Origin: Ohtaekwangia koreensis
GTDB taxonomy: Bacteria; Bacteroidota; Bacteroidia; Cytophagales; Cyclobacteriaceae
Length of the DNA: 64,000 bases
Reading direction: 5' to 3'
Assembly (NCBI RefSeq): GCF_900167975.1
Contig: NZ_FUZU01000001.1
Location: forward strand, 2,689,331-2,753,330
The notes beneath the pieces are model-generated. The model saw only the letters and a program-made list of their open reading frames with translations. It had not been told where the DNA came from and searched no databases. Position numbers and translations under genes: made by a program. Shown here in pieces: positions 46,629-56,839 of the stretch. Position 1 is the first letter of the stretch. Every line of letters starts with the position of its first letter.

Positions 46629-47281
46629 AATTGATGGGGTTTAGTTGAGTTTTTCATTTCTGACTATAAAAATTCAGAATGCTTCCTTGCTACACCTTTT
46701 AAGTAGTAGGGAATAAAGTAAATCATTTACTACAAGGAGAAAATCTAAGAAAGATGCATCTATGATATACGGCAACGTTTGAGGTCGATCAAGAAGTGAA
46801 AACGTTTGAGATAAACTGCTATTGTGAATTAAAAAGATCGTTTTTGCCTGTAGGATGGAGGCCAATGCACAAATCGCCTAAAAATGATGTCCAAATAGTC
46901 GTCTCAATAGAGTAAGTATCCTTGTGGTAGTATCCCCGACAGGCGGACATCATCACACTTGACATCGAGGTATAAAATTAGCTGGTATGGACGTATTTAC
47001 GTTCGCTGTGTAACATTAGGCCTCCCATCCATGAGGTGGATTTTGCTTCTGTGTGCGGGGTTTAGAAAGTTAAGTGGAAGTAAACACACAACGGATCAAA
47101 AGTATTGTGTAAATTATACTTATTGTCCCCTCTGATTCCTAGAATTTAGCTTGATTTGACTTCTTTGCGTTGTAACTGTCAACTGCGGTATAGTGACATT
47201 TTGAAACACAATGTAGTCTACGATGCGACTTAACAGTAAGCAAGTGAAGATATTTAAACACGATTTAAACTTGTTTAACAA
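46629..47281. other. Divergent regulatory region between GH44 (-) and hybrid regulator (+)
   Basis: This 653-base region contains no convincing gene. It holds the direct repeat annotated at 46774-46810. Just before the regulator's ATG there are tandem 11-base units, ATTTAAACACG (47252-47262) and ATTTAAACTTG (47263-47273), then a partial third. No clear TAnnTTTG element was found for either gene. Confidence 0.5.
46774..46810. promoter_or_regulatory. Direct repeat, possible regulator site
   Basis: AACGTTTGAG occurs at 46774-46783 and again at 46801-46810, 27 bases apart, about two and a half helical turns. AraC-type regulators commonly bind direct repeats, and a hybrid regulator of that type is encoded 470 bases away. 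The sites lie 146-182 bases upstream of the six-enzyme run. Confidence 0.35.
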
Positions 47282-50200
47282 ATGAAGTTTTTGCCCGGAA
47301 GAAGCTGCAAAGTATATTTTCTCTGTTTTTTTACCTTCATGGTAGGAGCCCTATTTGGCCAAAGCGAACAGTTTAGATTCAAACAAATTGATTTAAAGGA
47401 TGGCCTATCGCACCCAGACGTATGGACAATATTTAAAGACAGTCGCGGCTTTGTGTGGATTGGCACTGCCGATGGTCTAAATCGTTTTGATGGCTATGCA
47501 ATAAAATCTTTTATCAATGATCCTCTTGATACAACCTCTCTTCCGGGTGATGGCGTGTACAAGATTTTTGAAACCCCTGATCGGAGATTGTTGATTCTCA
47601 CTACCGCTGGTTTCACACTTTATGATCCAGAAAATGAGACGTTTGAACGACACTTGGATTCTTTCTTTAAAAAGTACAGGATATCTGAGCGTCTTTATAA
47701 TATCATAAAAGATAGCGATGGTTTCTACTGGTTTGTGCAACCAGATAAATTAGTGAGATATCACCCCAAACAAGATGGATACATCGTCATTGAAAACATC
47801 GCCGCTGATCCATTGTCTATAGTTAAAGATGAAATTACAGGCTTCTGCGTTGATAAAAACAGAAATTATTGGTTAATACACGCTAATGGCATAATTGAGA
47901 GAATAGAAATCCATAATCAACAAGGAGTAGTGGCCGAAAGAGTTGAGACTCTTCAGGATGTGGATAGGGCAGTGAATAATTATCAAATTACTGCTGACAC
48001 TGAAGGGGATCTATGGATTTCTGCACCTGGGGCAACAAATCGTGTCTTTGTCTATGATGTCGAACAAAAAAAGTTGACTGGGCGAGGTATAGTTTCACAA
48101 CTCAATGCAAAATTCGTATCGGGGCAAACGGTGGCTGACAACGACCTGATCTGGGTTGGAACAGACCACGGAGGAATCAATATTTTAGATAAGCGGACAG
48201 CATCTATTAAAAACCTCTTTCATGTTGACGGCGACCACCTGAGTCTTGCATCGAATGCAATAACCTGTCTGTACAAGGATGACCAAGGAATTGTTTGGAT
48301 CGGTACCTATAAGCGTGGGGTGAGTTACTACCATCCCAATATTTACCAGTTCGATATATACAAGCACAATGGAACCGATCCGCACAGCTTACCTTTCGAG
48401 GATATTAACAGTTTTGAAGAAGATAAAAAGGGAAACCTCTGGATCGGAACGAACGGAGGGGGACTCTTGTATTTCGATCGACACAAGGGGACATTTAAAC
48501 AATATCTCAACGTACCCGGAAATCAAAACAGCCTCAGCGGAAATGTCGTCGTAAGTTTATGCCTGGACACGGATGATAACCTGTGGATCGGAACATACAA
48601 GAATGGACTTAATAAATTCGATGGCAAAAATTTCACTCGCTTCACCAGTACTCAAGGTGACACTACATCGCTTCCTAGCATGGATGTTTGGGAGATTTTC
48701 CAGGACTCGCAAGAACGCATTTGGATTGGAACCACCGATGCCGGTGCCGCGCTGTTTGATAAAAAAACAGGAAAATTTCACCGGCTAAAACTATGGGGCA
48801 CCAATGCGTTGCAATCACCAACTATCGAGGCAATATGTGAGGATCGGCATGGTAATATATGGTTTGGCACGTTTGGAGGAATCGATGTTTTGTCAGCGAA
48901 CGACAAAACGTTTAGACATTTTGGATATTCGGCTAAGCCGAATTGCCTTAGTAGTAACACTATTTTTGATATAATGAAGGATTCCAAGGGACGCTTGTGG
49001 ATCGGGACTGCTAGAGGTTTAAACATTTTCGATGAGTCAATTAATGGCTTTATCGACTTTCAAGAAAACAGTATAAAAAGCACAGTTGTACAAATACAGG
49101 AAGACAATATTGGCGATATTTGGATTAGCACGTTGAATGGGCTTTCAAAAATTACACTCGCTGCAGGCTCGTTACATGGCGCGTCATTGAAGCGCTATAA
49201 TGAGTTGGATGGACTGCAGGGCAGGCAGTTTAATTCCAATGCGGGTTTCAAAACCAAAAACGGGGAGCTCCTTTTCGGCGGTCCTACTGGCTTTAATATT
49301 TTGGGGCGCAAGCAGCACGGCAAGGACCTTCCAATAGAGAAAGTCATTTTTTCAGAACTTGAGCTTTACGAAAAGCGTGTTGACATAGGCGAAAAAATCG
49401 ATGGCTTGGTTATTTTAAAAAAATCGATCTCGGAAACTGACCAGATTACTCTTCCTCCCAATAAGAATTTCTTTTCGTTGAAGTTATCCTCATTAAACTA
49501 CCTCAACCCCGAGCGTGACCATTATATATATCAGCTTGAAGGATTAAATGAAGATTGGTTGCCTGTGGATTCAAACAGTCACGAGATCGTATTTAATGGC
49601 TTAAATCCAGGTAGATACTTATTACGCGTTCGGGCATCAAATGGAGACGGGGTGCCCAGTAAAAATGATGCGATTTTAGCAATCATTATTCAACCTCCGT
49701 TTTGGAAAAGCAGAGGTGCCTTTTTACTCTACGGATTGTTTGTAATCGTTGTCCTTTTCTTTACACGAAAAGCTATTCAACACCGTGAGAAAATGAAATT
49801 TTCTATCGAACAGGAACGCTCTGAAATGCAAAGATTGCATGAACTTGACATGCTAAAAGTGAAATTTTTTACCAACGTAAGTCACGAGTTTAGGACACCA
49901 CTGACGCTTATCCTTACACCGATGGAGAAGCTGATTAAAAAAGCGAAGGATCCAGAGCAATTAACGCAATTTCAACTGGTTCTTCGAAATGGAAAGCGTC
50001 TAATGAATTTAGTAAATCAATTGTTGGATTTTAAAAAATTAGAAGTCCACGAAATACCGTTTAGGCCGAGTAAAGGCGATGTTATTGCCTTTATCAGGGA
50101 CACCGTATTTTCATTTTCCGATCTCGCAGAAAAGAAAAACATCAATCTTTCATTTGATAGTGTTGTCAATTCTCATCAAGTACTTTTTGACCATGATAAA

Positions 50201-51439
50201 CTTGAAAAGATTTTATTTAATCTTCTCAGTAATGCCTTCAAGTTTACACTTGAAAATGGTGGCGTTTCTGTAAGGGTCGATTTACTATTGGAAGCAAGTG
50301 AACAACTGCTGCGCATTGATGTAAGCGATACGGGGATAGGTATACCAGCCGACAAACTTGACAAGATCTTTGAACCATTTTTTCAAACAGATATTCCGAA
50401 AAGTGTCCTAAACCAAGGCAGTGGAATTGGTCTGGCGATCACCAAGGAATTCGTGAAAATACACGGTGGAAGCATCCAAGTGAAAAGTGAGGTAGGTGTC
50501 GGAAGCTCTTTCAAGGTGATGTTGCCTCTGCGAGAATCGCAGGACACGCTTGATCAAATTGAAGACGCTGCTATGCCGGATTTGCAATACCGGGAAGCGA
50601 GCGAGTCAAGCTACATGGATGAGATAAGTTCGGAGAAGCTGTCTGGTAAAACAGAAAAGAAGTCGTTGCTTCTTATTGACGACAATGATGATTTTCGCTT
50701 TTATCTAAGAGATAATTTAAAATTCCTCTACACAATACATGAAGCAGCCAATGGTAGCGATGGTTTAGATTGTATATTATCACTTCAACCCGATTTAATT
50801 GTAAGTGATATCGCCATGCCTTACATGGATGGCATTGAATTGTGTACCAAGGTTAAATCGGACGAAAGGGTGTCTCACATTCCGGTAATCCTTCTTACCG
50901 CCAGATCTAACGAAGAACAACGCATCGAAGGATTGAAAGCGGGCGCAGACGATTATATTACTAAACCATTCAATTTTGAAGTACTTGAGGCACGGATTAA
51001 CAATCTGTTGCACCAACGCGAGAAATTTCAAAGAGCATTTCGTAAAACATTGGATATCAAGTCAAGTGAACTTCAAATAACTCCGTTGGATGTCAAATTC
51101 ATTGAAAAGGCTGTTAAAATTGTTGAGGCAAACATATCCTCTCCTTCCTTCTCTATTCAAGAGCTTGGGATGGAACTCGGAATTAGCAGGGCATATGTTT
51201 TTAAGAAAATTCAGGCTTTAAGTGGAAAAACACCACTCGAGTTTATTAGAACAATTCGATTGCAACATGCCGCGCAATTACTTGAACGAAGTCAGCTAAC
51301 CGTGCGGGAAGTAGGCTACAGTGTTGGTTTTAATACTCCTAAATATTTTACCAAGTACTTTAAAGAACAATACGGAGTGTTGCCATCAGAATACCTCGCG
51401 TTAAAAAAGAAAGGTCACGAAGATCCTGAGATTGGGTAA
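47282..51439 (+). CDS. Hybrid two-component regulator (HTCS), canonical
   Basis: The 1385-residue protein has a signal peptide ending GALFGQS. A periplasmic propeller follows (about 30-670; repeats such as NLWIGTNGGGLLYFD), then Y_Y_Y (745-805) and a membrane helix (814-832). HisKA has H868 in VSHEFRTPLTLILTPME. The HATPase (955-1090) has LLSNAFKFT, DTGIGIP and GSGIGLAI. The receiver (1128-1245) has LLIDDNDDF, phosphoacceptor D1176 in DLIVSDIAMPYMDG and KPF. The C-terminal AraC HTH (1275-1380) contains GYSVGFNTPKYFTKYFKEQ. All phosphorelay residues are present, in contrast to the paralogue at 27869-32044. It likely binds a glycan fragment in the periplasm and activates the flanking susC2 locus and/or the divergent enzyme run. 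Confidence 0.94.
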   Translation: MKFLPGRSCKVYFLCFFTFMVGALFGQSEQFRFKQIDLKDGLSHPDVWTIFKDSRGFVWIGTADGLNRFDGYAIKSFINDPLDTTSLPGDGVYKIFETPDRRLLILTTAGFTLYDPENETFERHLDSFFKKYRISERLYNIIKDSDGFYWFVQPDKLVRYHPKQDGYIVIENIAADPLSIVKDEITGFCVDKNRNYWLIHANGIIERIEIHNQQGVVAERVETLQDVDRAVNNYQITADTEGDLWISAPGATNRVFVYDVEQKKLTGRGIVSQLNAKFVSGQTVADNDLIWVGTDHGGINILDKRTASIKNLFHVDGDHLSLASNAITCLYKDDQGIVWIGTYKRGVSYYHPNIYQFDIYKHNGTDPHSLPFEDINSFEEDKKGNLWIGTNGGGLLYFDRHKGTFKQYLNVPGNQNSLSGNVVVSLCLDTDDNLWIGTYKNGLNKFDGKNFTRFTSTQGDTTSLPSMDVWEIFQDSQERIWIGTTDAGAALFDKKTGKFHRLKLWGTNALQSPTIEAICEDRHGNIWFGTFGGIDVLSANDKTFRHFGYSAKPNCLSSNTIFDIMKDSKGRLWIGTARGLNIFDESINGFIDFQENSIKSTVVQIQEDNIGDIWISTLNGLSKITLAAGSLHGASLKRYNELDGLQGRQFNSNAGFKTKNGELLFGGPTGFNILGRKQHGKDLPIEKVIFSELELYEKRVDIGEKIDGLVILKKSISETDQITLPPNKNFFSLKLSSLNYLNPERDHYIYQLEGLNEDWLPVDSNSHEIVFNGLNPGRYLLRVRASNGDGVPSKNDAILAIIIQPPFWKSRGAFLLYGLFVIVVLFFTRKAIQHREKMKFSIEQERSEMQRLHELDMLKVKFFTNVSHEFRTPLTLILTPMEKLIKKAKDPEQLTQFQLVLRNGKRLMNLVNQLLDFKKLEVHEIPFRPSKGDVIAFIRDTVFSFSDLAEKKNINLSFDSVVNSHQVLFDHDKLEKILFNLLSNAFKFTLENGGVSVRVDLLLEASEQLLRIDVSDTGIGIPADKLDKIFEPFFQTDIPKSVLNQGSGIGLAITKEFVKIHGGSIQVKSEVGVGSSFKVMLPLRESQDTLDQIEDAAMPDLQYREASESSYMDEISSEKLSGKTEKKSLLLIDDNDDFRFYLRDNLKFLYTIHEAANGSDGLDCILSLQPDLIVSDIAMPYMDGIELCTKVKSDERVSHIPVILLTARSNEEQRIEGLKAGADDYITKPFNFEVLEARINNLLHQREKFQRAFRKTLDIKSSELQITPLDVKFIEKAVKIVEANISSPSFSIQELGMELGISRAYVFKKIQALSGKTPLEFIRTIRLQHAAQLLERSQLTVREVGYSVGFNTPKYFTKYFKEQYGVLPSEYLALKKKGHEDPEIG

Positions 51440-52003
51440 TGTGAGGTAATGGTCCATCTTTCTAGATTTATACGTACAGCACTGATCATTTAGATTTTTG
51501 ATCTCACCTGGCAATCGGAGTGGAGTTAATTTTGAGCTTCCTTATTGTCATGAAACGTTATTCCAGGAAGTACTTAAAATGGGTCACATTAACCGAAGTG
51601 TTGCTTTTAACTTTCGCGCTGTTGAGCGTGTTGGCGTTTCTTTATCTATGTCTGTACCTGTAGACACTTTGTCATCCATAAGGATTCACCTCTAAGGTTT
51701 CCCTGAGTTTTAACTCCCGTTTTTTAGAATCCACAAAACTCATTTTTTGCGTTTAATTTCCTGGACAAATCGTCTGAAACTAGATCAAACGTCTTGAATG
51801 AGTTGACAAAAAATAGCAGTCTTAATTATCAGACTCGTTGGGCTCATCAATTGGACCACCCGTAATTTTTAACAAACCATATTTACTGCAAACGATTACA
51901 GTCGTTAAGAAGCGCGAATCGATTGCATCAGTATTATCAAGACGTTGTCGATCCTGCGCACGGGTAAATCGTCGATCCAAATTTCTAACCAAAACCAAAC
52001 CTT
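51440..52003. other. Intergenic region upstream of the second susC
   Basis: No gene is supported in this 564-base stretch; short open frames at 51498-51695 and 51838-52137 lack features. It should contain the promoter of the susC2 locus and includes the operator-like element annotated at 51886-51901. TAGATTTT at 51490-51497 is 7 of 8 to the -7 consensus but lies far upstream. Confidence 0.5.
51886..51901 (+). promoter_or_regulatory. Operator-like near-palindrome upstream of susC2
   Basis: CTGCAAACGATTACAG is symmetric at 12 of 16 positions about a central CG and shares the GCAAACG half with the element before susC1 and the beta-helix gene. It lies 102 bases before the susC2 ATG. No TAnnTTTG element follows at 7 nt, so the match is weaker. 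Confidence 0.3.
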
Positions 52004-55000
52004 ATGAAAAAAAACCTTTACAGGTGGTTAGTTCTTGTTGCATGTTCAGCCCTGGTGTGCCAGACGGTGGCTGCCCAGCAGCAGAAGATCACAGGAATCG
52101 TAAAAGACATGCCGGGGTCTATTATGCCCGGAGTTAACGTATTCGTGAAAGGCACTTCCATCGGAACAACAACAGACTCGAATGGCGAGTTTGCCATCGA
52201 AGCCCAAACAGGACAAATTCTTACATTCTCTTTCATTGGCTACAAGAGTCACGAGGTCACCGTAGGAGAACAGACACGCATTGAAGTATTTCTTAATGAA
52301 GACGTGGAGACCCTTAATGAAATAGTGGTAATTGGCTACGGCGAAGTACAAAGAAAAGATCTTACAGGCTCCATATCTTCTGTTAAAGGTGAAGACCTAC
52401 GAAAGACGAATGCTACCACCCTGGAGCAGGCGCTGCAGGGTAGAGTACCCGGGATGGTGATACAGCAAGTCTCCGGACAGCCCGGTGGTGGTGTTTCTGT
52501 TCAGATTCGCGGGATAACCTCTTTGAGCGGAGCTTCTCCACTGTATGTAATAGATGGTGTAAAAATCAATTCTCCTAATAGTGGCATGGCCGGCACCACA
52601 GATGGCGGCATGAACCCATTAGCCGGTATTAATGCTTCGGAAATTGAGTCTATTGAAGTGTTAAAAGATGCTTCCGCGACAGCAATTTACGGTGCCGCAG
52701 CAACCGATGGTGTTATTTTAATTACTACCAAAAGAGGAAAGCAGCAATCGCCAACCGTTGAATATCGGACTTATACAGGGGTTCAACAACTCTTGCAGAG
52801 ACTTCCGGTCATGAATTTACGCGAGCATGCAACCTTCATGAACGCAAGGGCAGCGGAGCCGACCTGGAATTTTGATGCAAGGCCTGAATTTCAGAATCCC
52901 CAGTATTTAGGTGAAGGAACTGACTGGCAGGACGCGCTATTTAAAACTTCACGGGTAAGCGAACATTCAATTTCCCTCAGTGGTGGAGATGAAAAAACGC
53001 GTTACTATTTATCAGGAACATATTATCAAAACGATGGAATTGCTTTCGGATCTAAGTTTAACAGGACGTCTGTTCGTTTAAACCTGGACAACAAAACCAC
53101 CAAATGGTTGAAACTCGGTACCAGTATCCAGTTTGTAAATATTGATGAAAAGGTTAGCTCCACAACTTCCGGAGTAATTGGGAAGGCTCTCTCCATGACC
53201 CCTGATATTGCTGTACAGAATACTGACGGCTCATGGGGAGGGGCGCACAATGACGACCCTTGGGTACCGAGAACGGAAAACCCCTATGCCCTTGCAATGA
53301 TTAATAAGGATGAGGCCAACCGGAAGCAGGTCTATGCCAATGTCTATGCTGAAGTTAATATTGTCGAAGGTTTGGTCTTAAGAAATGTTGTTGGGGGGAA
53401 TTTTTCCATCTATAACAGGGATAGGTTTAATCCGTCCTACGTAATGGGCAACCTTGTTAGGAGTGAAAGCGGTGCTTCCGCAGACTACAGTGATAATAAT
53501 CACGTGGAAATGAGTACTACCGTTACCTACAACCGTTCATTTCTAGAGAAGTACAAATTGACCGCAATGGCGGGACATGAGTCGCAATTGGACCAAGGGA
53601 GAGGGTTAAGTGCATCCCGTCAGGGTTTTCCTACAAACACGGTTGAAACCATTAGCGGAGGTGATCCTGCAAAATCAACAAACGGAGGCACGAAAGGCCA
53701 CAGCGCGATAGAGTCGTATTTTGGCCGTTTGGATTTTGGTTATAACGACCGATACCTGCTCACCGGTAATGCACGCTATGATGGCAATTCAATGTATGCT
53801 GAAGAAAATCGCTGGATATTGTCCTATTCCGGTGTTTTAGCATGGAAGATAAATAACGAGTCATTTTTTAAAAGCATCAACAACGTTGATGAATTGAAAC
53901 TGCGTGTGAGTACCGGTTTGACCAACCGGGCGGGTGGTAGATCTTATTCTTATGCCAGTACGCTTAACACGGCCTCAGTGTCATCAAACTTGGGGGGCGT
54001 GGCTGTCGTGAACGATGAAATTGGAAACCCGGCTTTAAAATGGGAGCAAACCCACTATAATAATATCGGTCTTGATGCAGCCTTTTTTAATTCCAGGGTA
54101 AGTTTTTCGGTTGATTTTTACGAGCGCAAAACTGAGGATCTTGCCATGCAAATTACATTACCGCTGTATTCAGGAACAGGTCTTGGAACCTGGCCTCCCG
54201 GTTCATTACGAGCACCCTGGGTGAATATCGGTTCCATGAACAACAAAGGGTTCGATTTTAGAATAAGTTCAGACAACCTCCGCGGTAAAGCTCTTACCTG
54301 GACCACAGAACTTAACGTATCGCACAACAAGAATAAGATAATAAAATTAAATACAGAAGACGCCTCAATTCAAAAGACGTACAACAGAACTGTAGCCGGC
54401 AGGTCAATAGGAGATTTTTATGGCTATGTAGTGGAGGGCGTTTATGCAACTCCAACGGATTTTCTAGGTGATGAAGCAAATGGTGTCTTACCACATCCCC
54501 GGCCGGTGAAAAATAATGAACCGATTCCTTATGGAAATGCAGCTGGTAGTATTTGGTATGGCGACTTGAAATTTAAGGATATCAATGGAGATGAAATTAT
54601 AGATGAAAGAGATCAACAATTTCTGGGATCGCCAATTCCGAAAGTCCAGTTAGGGTTGAATAACACTTTCATCTATAAAAACTTTGAATTAAATATATTT
54701 TTTAGCTCCAACATTGGTAACAAAGTATACAATGCAACGCGTAAAAACCACGAGGACCCACAAGGAAATAGCGCCTATTTTAAAGGCTTAAGTAATTATG
54801 CAAACCTTGCCTTAGTTGATCCTAACGGATCAGCTTCAGATGTTAATAATGTATATGTGACCAATCCCGATACCAAGATATCCGGGCTGAGGAATGATAA
54901 AACAAATGAAAACCAAAGAGTAACGGACCTATACGTTGAGGATGGTTCATTTGTAAAGTGTAAAAGCATTTCTCTAGGCTATAACCTTCCCCTCAATCTC

Positions 55001-55183
55001 ATACGAAGAATACACTTGAAGACTTTAAAAGTGTATGCGACCGCCACAAACGTGTTTACGATAACTAAATATTCAGGTATGGATCCTGAAATTGGATCTT
55101 GGGATCCTCTCACCGCAGGTATTGATGATGGCTACTATCCTCAACCACGAATGATCACGTTTGGTTTAAACTTATCCCTATAG
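52004..55183 (+). CDS. SusC/RagA-type TonB-dependent outer-membrane transporter
   Basis: The 1059-residue protein has a signal peptide ending TVAAQQ. A carboxypeptidase-regulatory-like domain follows (ITGIVKDMPGSIMPGVNVFV, about 27-105), then the TonB box region (NEIVVIGYGEVQRKDL), a plug with YVIDGVKI and ATAIYGAAATDGVILITTK, and a long barrel ending ITFGLNLSL. It is slightly longer than the other SusC in the window (983 residues) and only moderately similar to it. SusD starts 5 bases after its stop. It should import oligosaccharides released at the surface by the GH5 lipoproteins and GH44 enzymes. Confidence 0.95.
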   Translation: MKKNLYRWLVLVACSALVCQTVAAQQQKITGIVKDMPGSIMPGVNVFVKGTSIGTTTDSNGEFAIEAQTGQILTFSFIGYKSHEVTVGEQTRIEVFLNEDVETLNEIVVIGYGEVQRKDLTGSISSVKGEDLRKTNATTLEQALQGRVPGMVIQQVSGQPGGGVSVQIRGITSLSGASPLYVIDGVKINSPNSGMAGTTDGGMNPLAGINASEIESIEVLKDASATAIYGAAATDGVILITTKRGKQQSPTVEYRTYTGVQQLLQRLPVMNLREHATFMNARAAEPTWNFDARPEFQNPQYLGEGTDWQDALFKTSRVSEHSISLSGGDEKTRYYLSGTYYQNDGIAFGSKFNRTSVRLNLDNKTTKWLKLGTSIQFVNIDEKVSSTTSGVIGKALSMTPDIAVQNTDGSWGGAHNDDPWVPRTENPYALAMINKDEANRKQVYANVYAEVNIVEGLVLRNVVGGNFSIYNRDRFNPSYVMGNLVRSESGASADYSDNNHVEMSTTVTYNRSFLEKYKLTAMAGHESQLDQGRGLSASRQGFPTNTVETISGGDPAKSTNGGTKGHSAIESYFGRLDFGYNDRYLLTGNARYDGNSMYAEENRWILSYSGVLAWKINNESFFKSINNVDELKLRVSTGLTNRAGGRSYSYASTLNTASVSSNLGGVAVVNDEIGNPALKWEQTHYNNIGLDAAFFNSRVSFSVDFYERKTEDLAMQITLPLYSGTGLGTWPPGSLRAPWVNIGSMNNKGFDFRISSDNLRGKALTWTTELNVSHNKNKIIKLNTEDASIQKTYNRTVAGRSIGDFYGYVVEGVYATPTDFLGDEANGVLPHPRPVKNNEPIPYGNAAGSIWYGDLKFKDINGDEIIDERDQQFLGSPIPKVQLGLNNTFIYKNFELNIFFSSNIGNKVYNATRKNHEDPQGNSAYFKGLSNYANLALVDPNGSASDVNNVYVTNPDTKISGLRNDKTNENQRVTDLYVEDGSFVKCKSISLGYNLPLNLIRRIHLKTLKVYATATNVFTITKYSGMDPEIGSWDPLTAGIDDGYYPQPRMITFGLNLSL

Positions 55184-55188
55184 AGACT

Positions 55189-56826
55189 ATGAAAACAAAA
55201 TCTAAAATTATCTGCTTAGCGATCGCTATCTCTGGGTTTCTAATATCGTGTGGTGATTCGTTCTTAGACCGTCCTGCGTTGTCGTCTATTATGAGCAACA
55301 ATTTTTATAAAACTTCCGATGATCTGAAGAAGGCTACTGCTGCGCTATACACTGGTGGGATATGGGGCCAATGGAGTTCTGAGTGCTATCTGCCATTAGG
55401 TGAAGTTTTGAGCGGCAACATGATACTGGGATATAATGGCGGTGCAACGCAACTCAATACCTTCTCACTCACCGGCTATAACAGCAATTTGGTTGCAGAA
55501 TGGAGAACGATGTACAATTTAATTGCCCATGCCAACACTACCATCCATGCAATAGAAGAATTAGCGCAAAATGATATTCCGAAAGCGGATGTTAATGCTG
55601 CACTTGGAGAGGCAAAGTTTATGCGTGCTTATGCCTACTTCACCCTGACCAGACTATGGGGAGATGTTCCGATTATTGAGGACAACAGAGATTTGTTTGA
55701 CAATCCTTTGGTTCACCTAAATCACGCCAGCGATGTCTATCAATTTGTGGCTAATGACCTGACGTTTGCACGGAAAAATTTGCCTGTAACGGGCGGAGGA
55801 TGGGATAAGGGCAGGGTCACTACATGGTCAGCCCAAGGGTTGTTAGCGAAAGTGTATCTAACATGGGCAGGTTTGAATCACAGTGGCACGCGCGATCAGG
55901 CACTCCTTGACAGCGCAAAGCTATATGCAGGCAATGTTTGTGAACAAAGTGGATTATCACTGCTAGATGATTATGCCGCGGTGTTCGAATATAAAAATAG
56001 CGATAATGAAGAATCATTGTTTGCCCTTCAATGGCCAACGAATGGTGGAGGCTGGTACAATGGCAATATGCTCCAGCTTTATAGTGGCGCGTTAATCATA
56101 AATGGTAGTGGAGGATATTTTGGTATTGAAGCCACCTATGACATGTACCTTCAATACCTTGATCTTGATAATGACTCCACTGAAATTGACTCCCTGCGGC
56201 GCAAAGCTACCTTCATGTTAAGAGGTGAAAAGTACTCTGAATTAAACACGAATATCAGTTATGTTGAAGCAGGCATTACAAAGAATGGCCTTAAGTTCGG
56301 CGGCGACAGTGGTTTAAAGAAGCATATCATCGGTAACGAGAAAGACCTCAATTTGCCGCAAATGACCAATACTTCGTCCCCTGAACATACGATACTGCTA
56401 AGGCTTGCTGATATATACTTGATTTATGTCGAAGCAGTTCTGGGTAACAATGGAACAACCTCCGATGCACAGGCATTAGGGTATTTTAATCAGATAAGAA
56501 AAAGGGCAGGTCTTGATGAGGTTAGCTCCATTGATGCTGATGCATTGTTCAAAGAAAGACGAGTTGAACTGGCAGGTGAAGGTGAATACTGGTTTGACAT
56601 TGTCAGACTTTCAAATTACAATCCGGTAAAAGCTTTAGGCCTTCTTAATTGTGAAGATTGCCGTTCTAAAATCAGCGTTGATGGTGAAACGGGTAAAGTA
56701 ACTCCTGGAGGTACTTATGAGGCAATCACACCGGCAACAGCCAATACCTTTAAGTTGCCTATACCGTCTGATGAGATAACTGCCAATCCTTATTTGTTGC
56801 AACCTGCTGTACCCTACTCATTCTAA
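55189..56826 (+). CDS. SusD/RagB-type glycan-binding lipoprotein
   Basis: The 545-residue protein has a lipoprotein signal with lipobox LISC (Cys at about 21) and the SusD opening FLDRPALSSIMSNNFYKT. The helical core includes EAKFMRAYAYFTLTRLWGDVP, and the C-terminal part has YFNQIRKRAGLDEV and FKERRVELAGEGEYWFDIVR. As in other SusCD pairs it should form the surface lid of the transporter encoded 5 bases upstream. The next gene, a surface binding lipoprotein, starts 13 bases downstream, so the three are co-transcribed. A short insert near the C-terminus (NCEDCRSKISVDGETGKV) is not usual for the family. Confidence 0.95.
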   Translation: MKTKSKIICLAIAISGFLISCGDSFLDRPALSSIMSNNFYKTSDDLKKATAALYTGGIWGQWSSECYLPLGEVLSGNMILGYNGGATQLNTFSLTGYNSNLVAEWRTMYNLIAHANTTIHAIEELAQNDIPKADVNAALGEAKFMRAYAYFTLTRLWGDVPIIEDNRDLFDNPLVHLNHASDVYQFVANDLTFARKNLPVTGGGWDKGRVTTWSAQGLLAKVYLTWAGLNHSGTRDQALLDSAKLYAGNVCEQSGLSLLDDYAAVFEYKNSDNEESLFALQWPTNGGGWYNGNMLQLYSGALIINGSGGYFGIEATYDMYLQYLDLDNDSTEIDSLRRKATFMLRGEKYSELNTNISYVEAGITKNGLKFGGDSGLKKHIIGNEKDLNLPQMTNTSSPEHTILLRLADIYLIYVEAVLGNNGTTSDAQALGYFNQIRKRAGLDEVSSIDADALFKERRVELAGEGEYWFDIVRLSNYNPVKALGLLNCEDCRSKISVDGETGKVTPGGTYEAITPATANTFKLPIPSDEITANPYLLQPAVPYSF

Positions 56827-56839
56827 AGACATAAAATAT

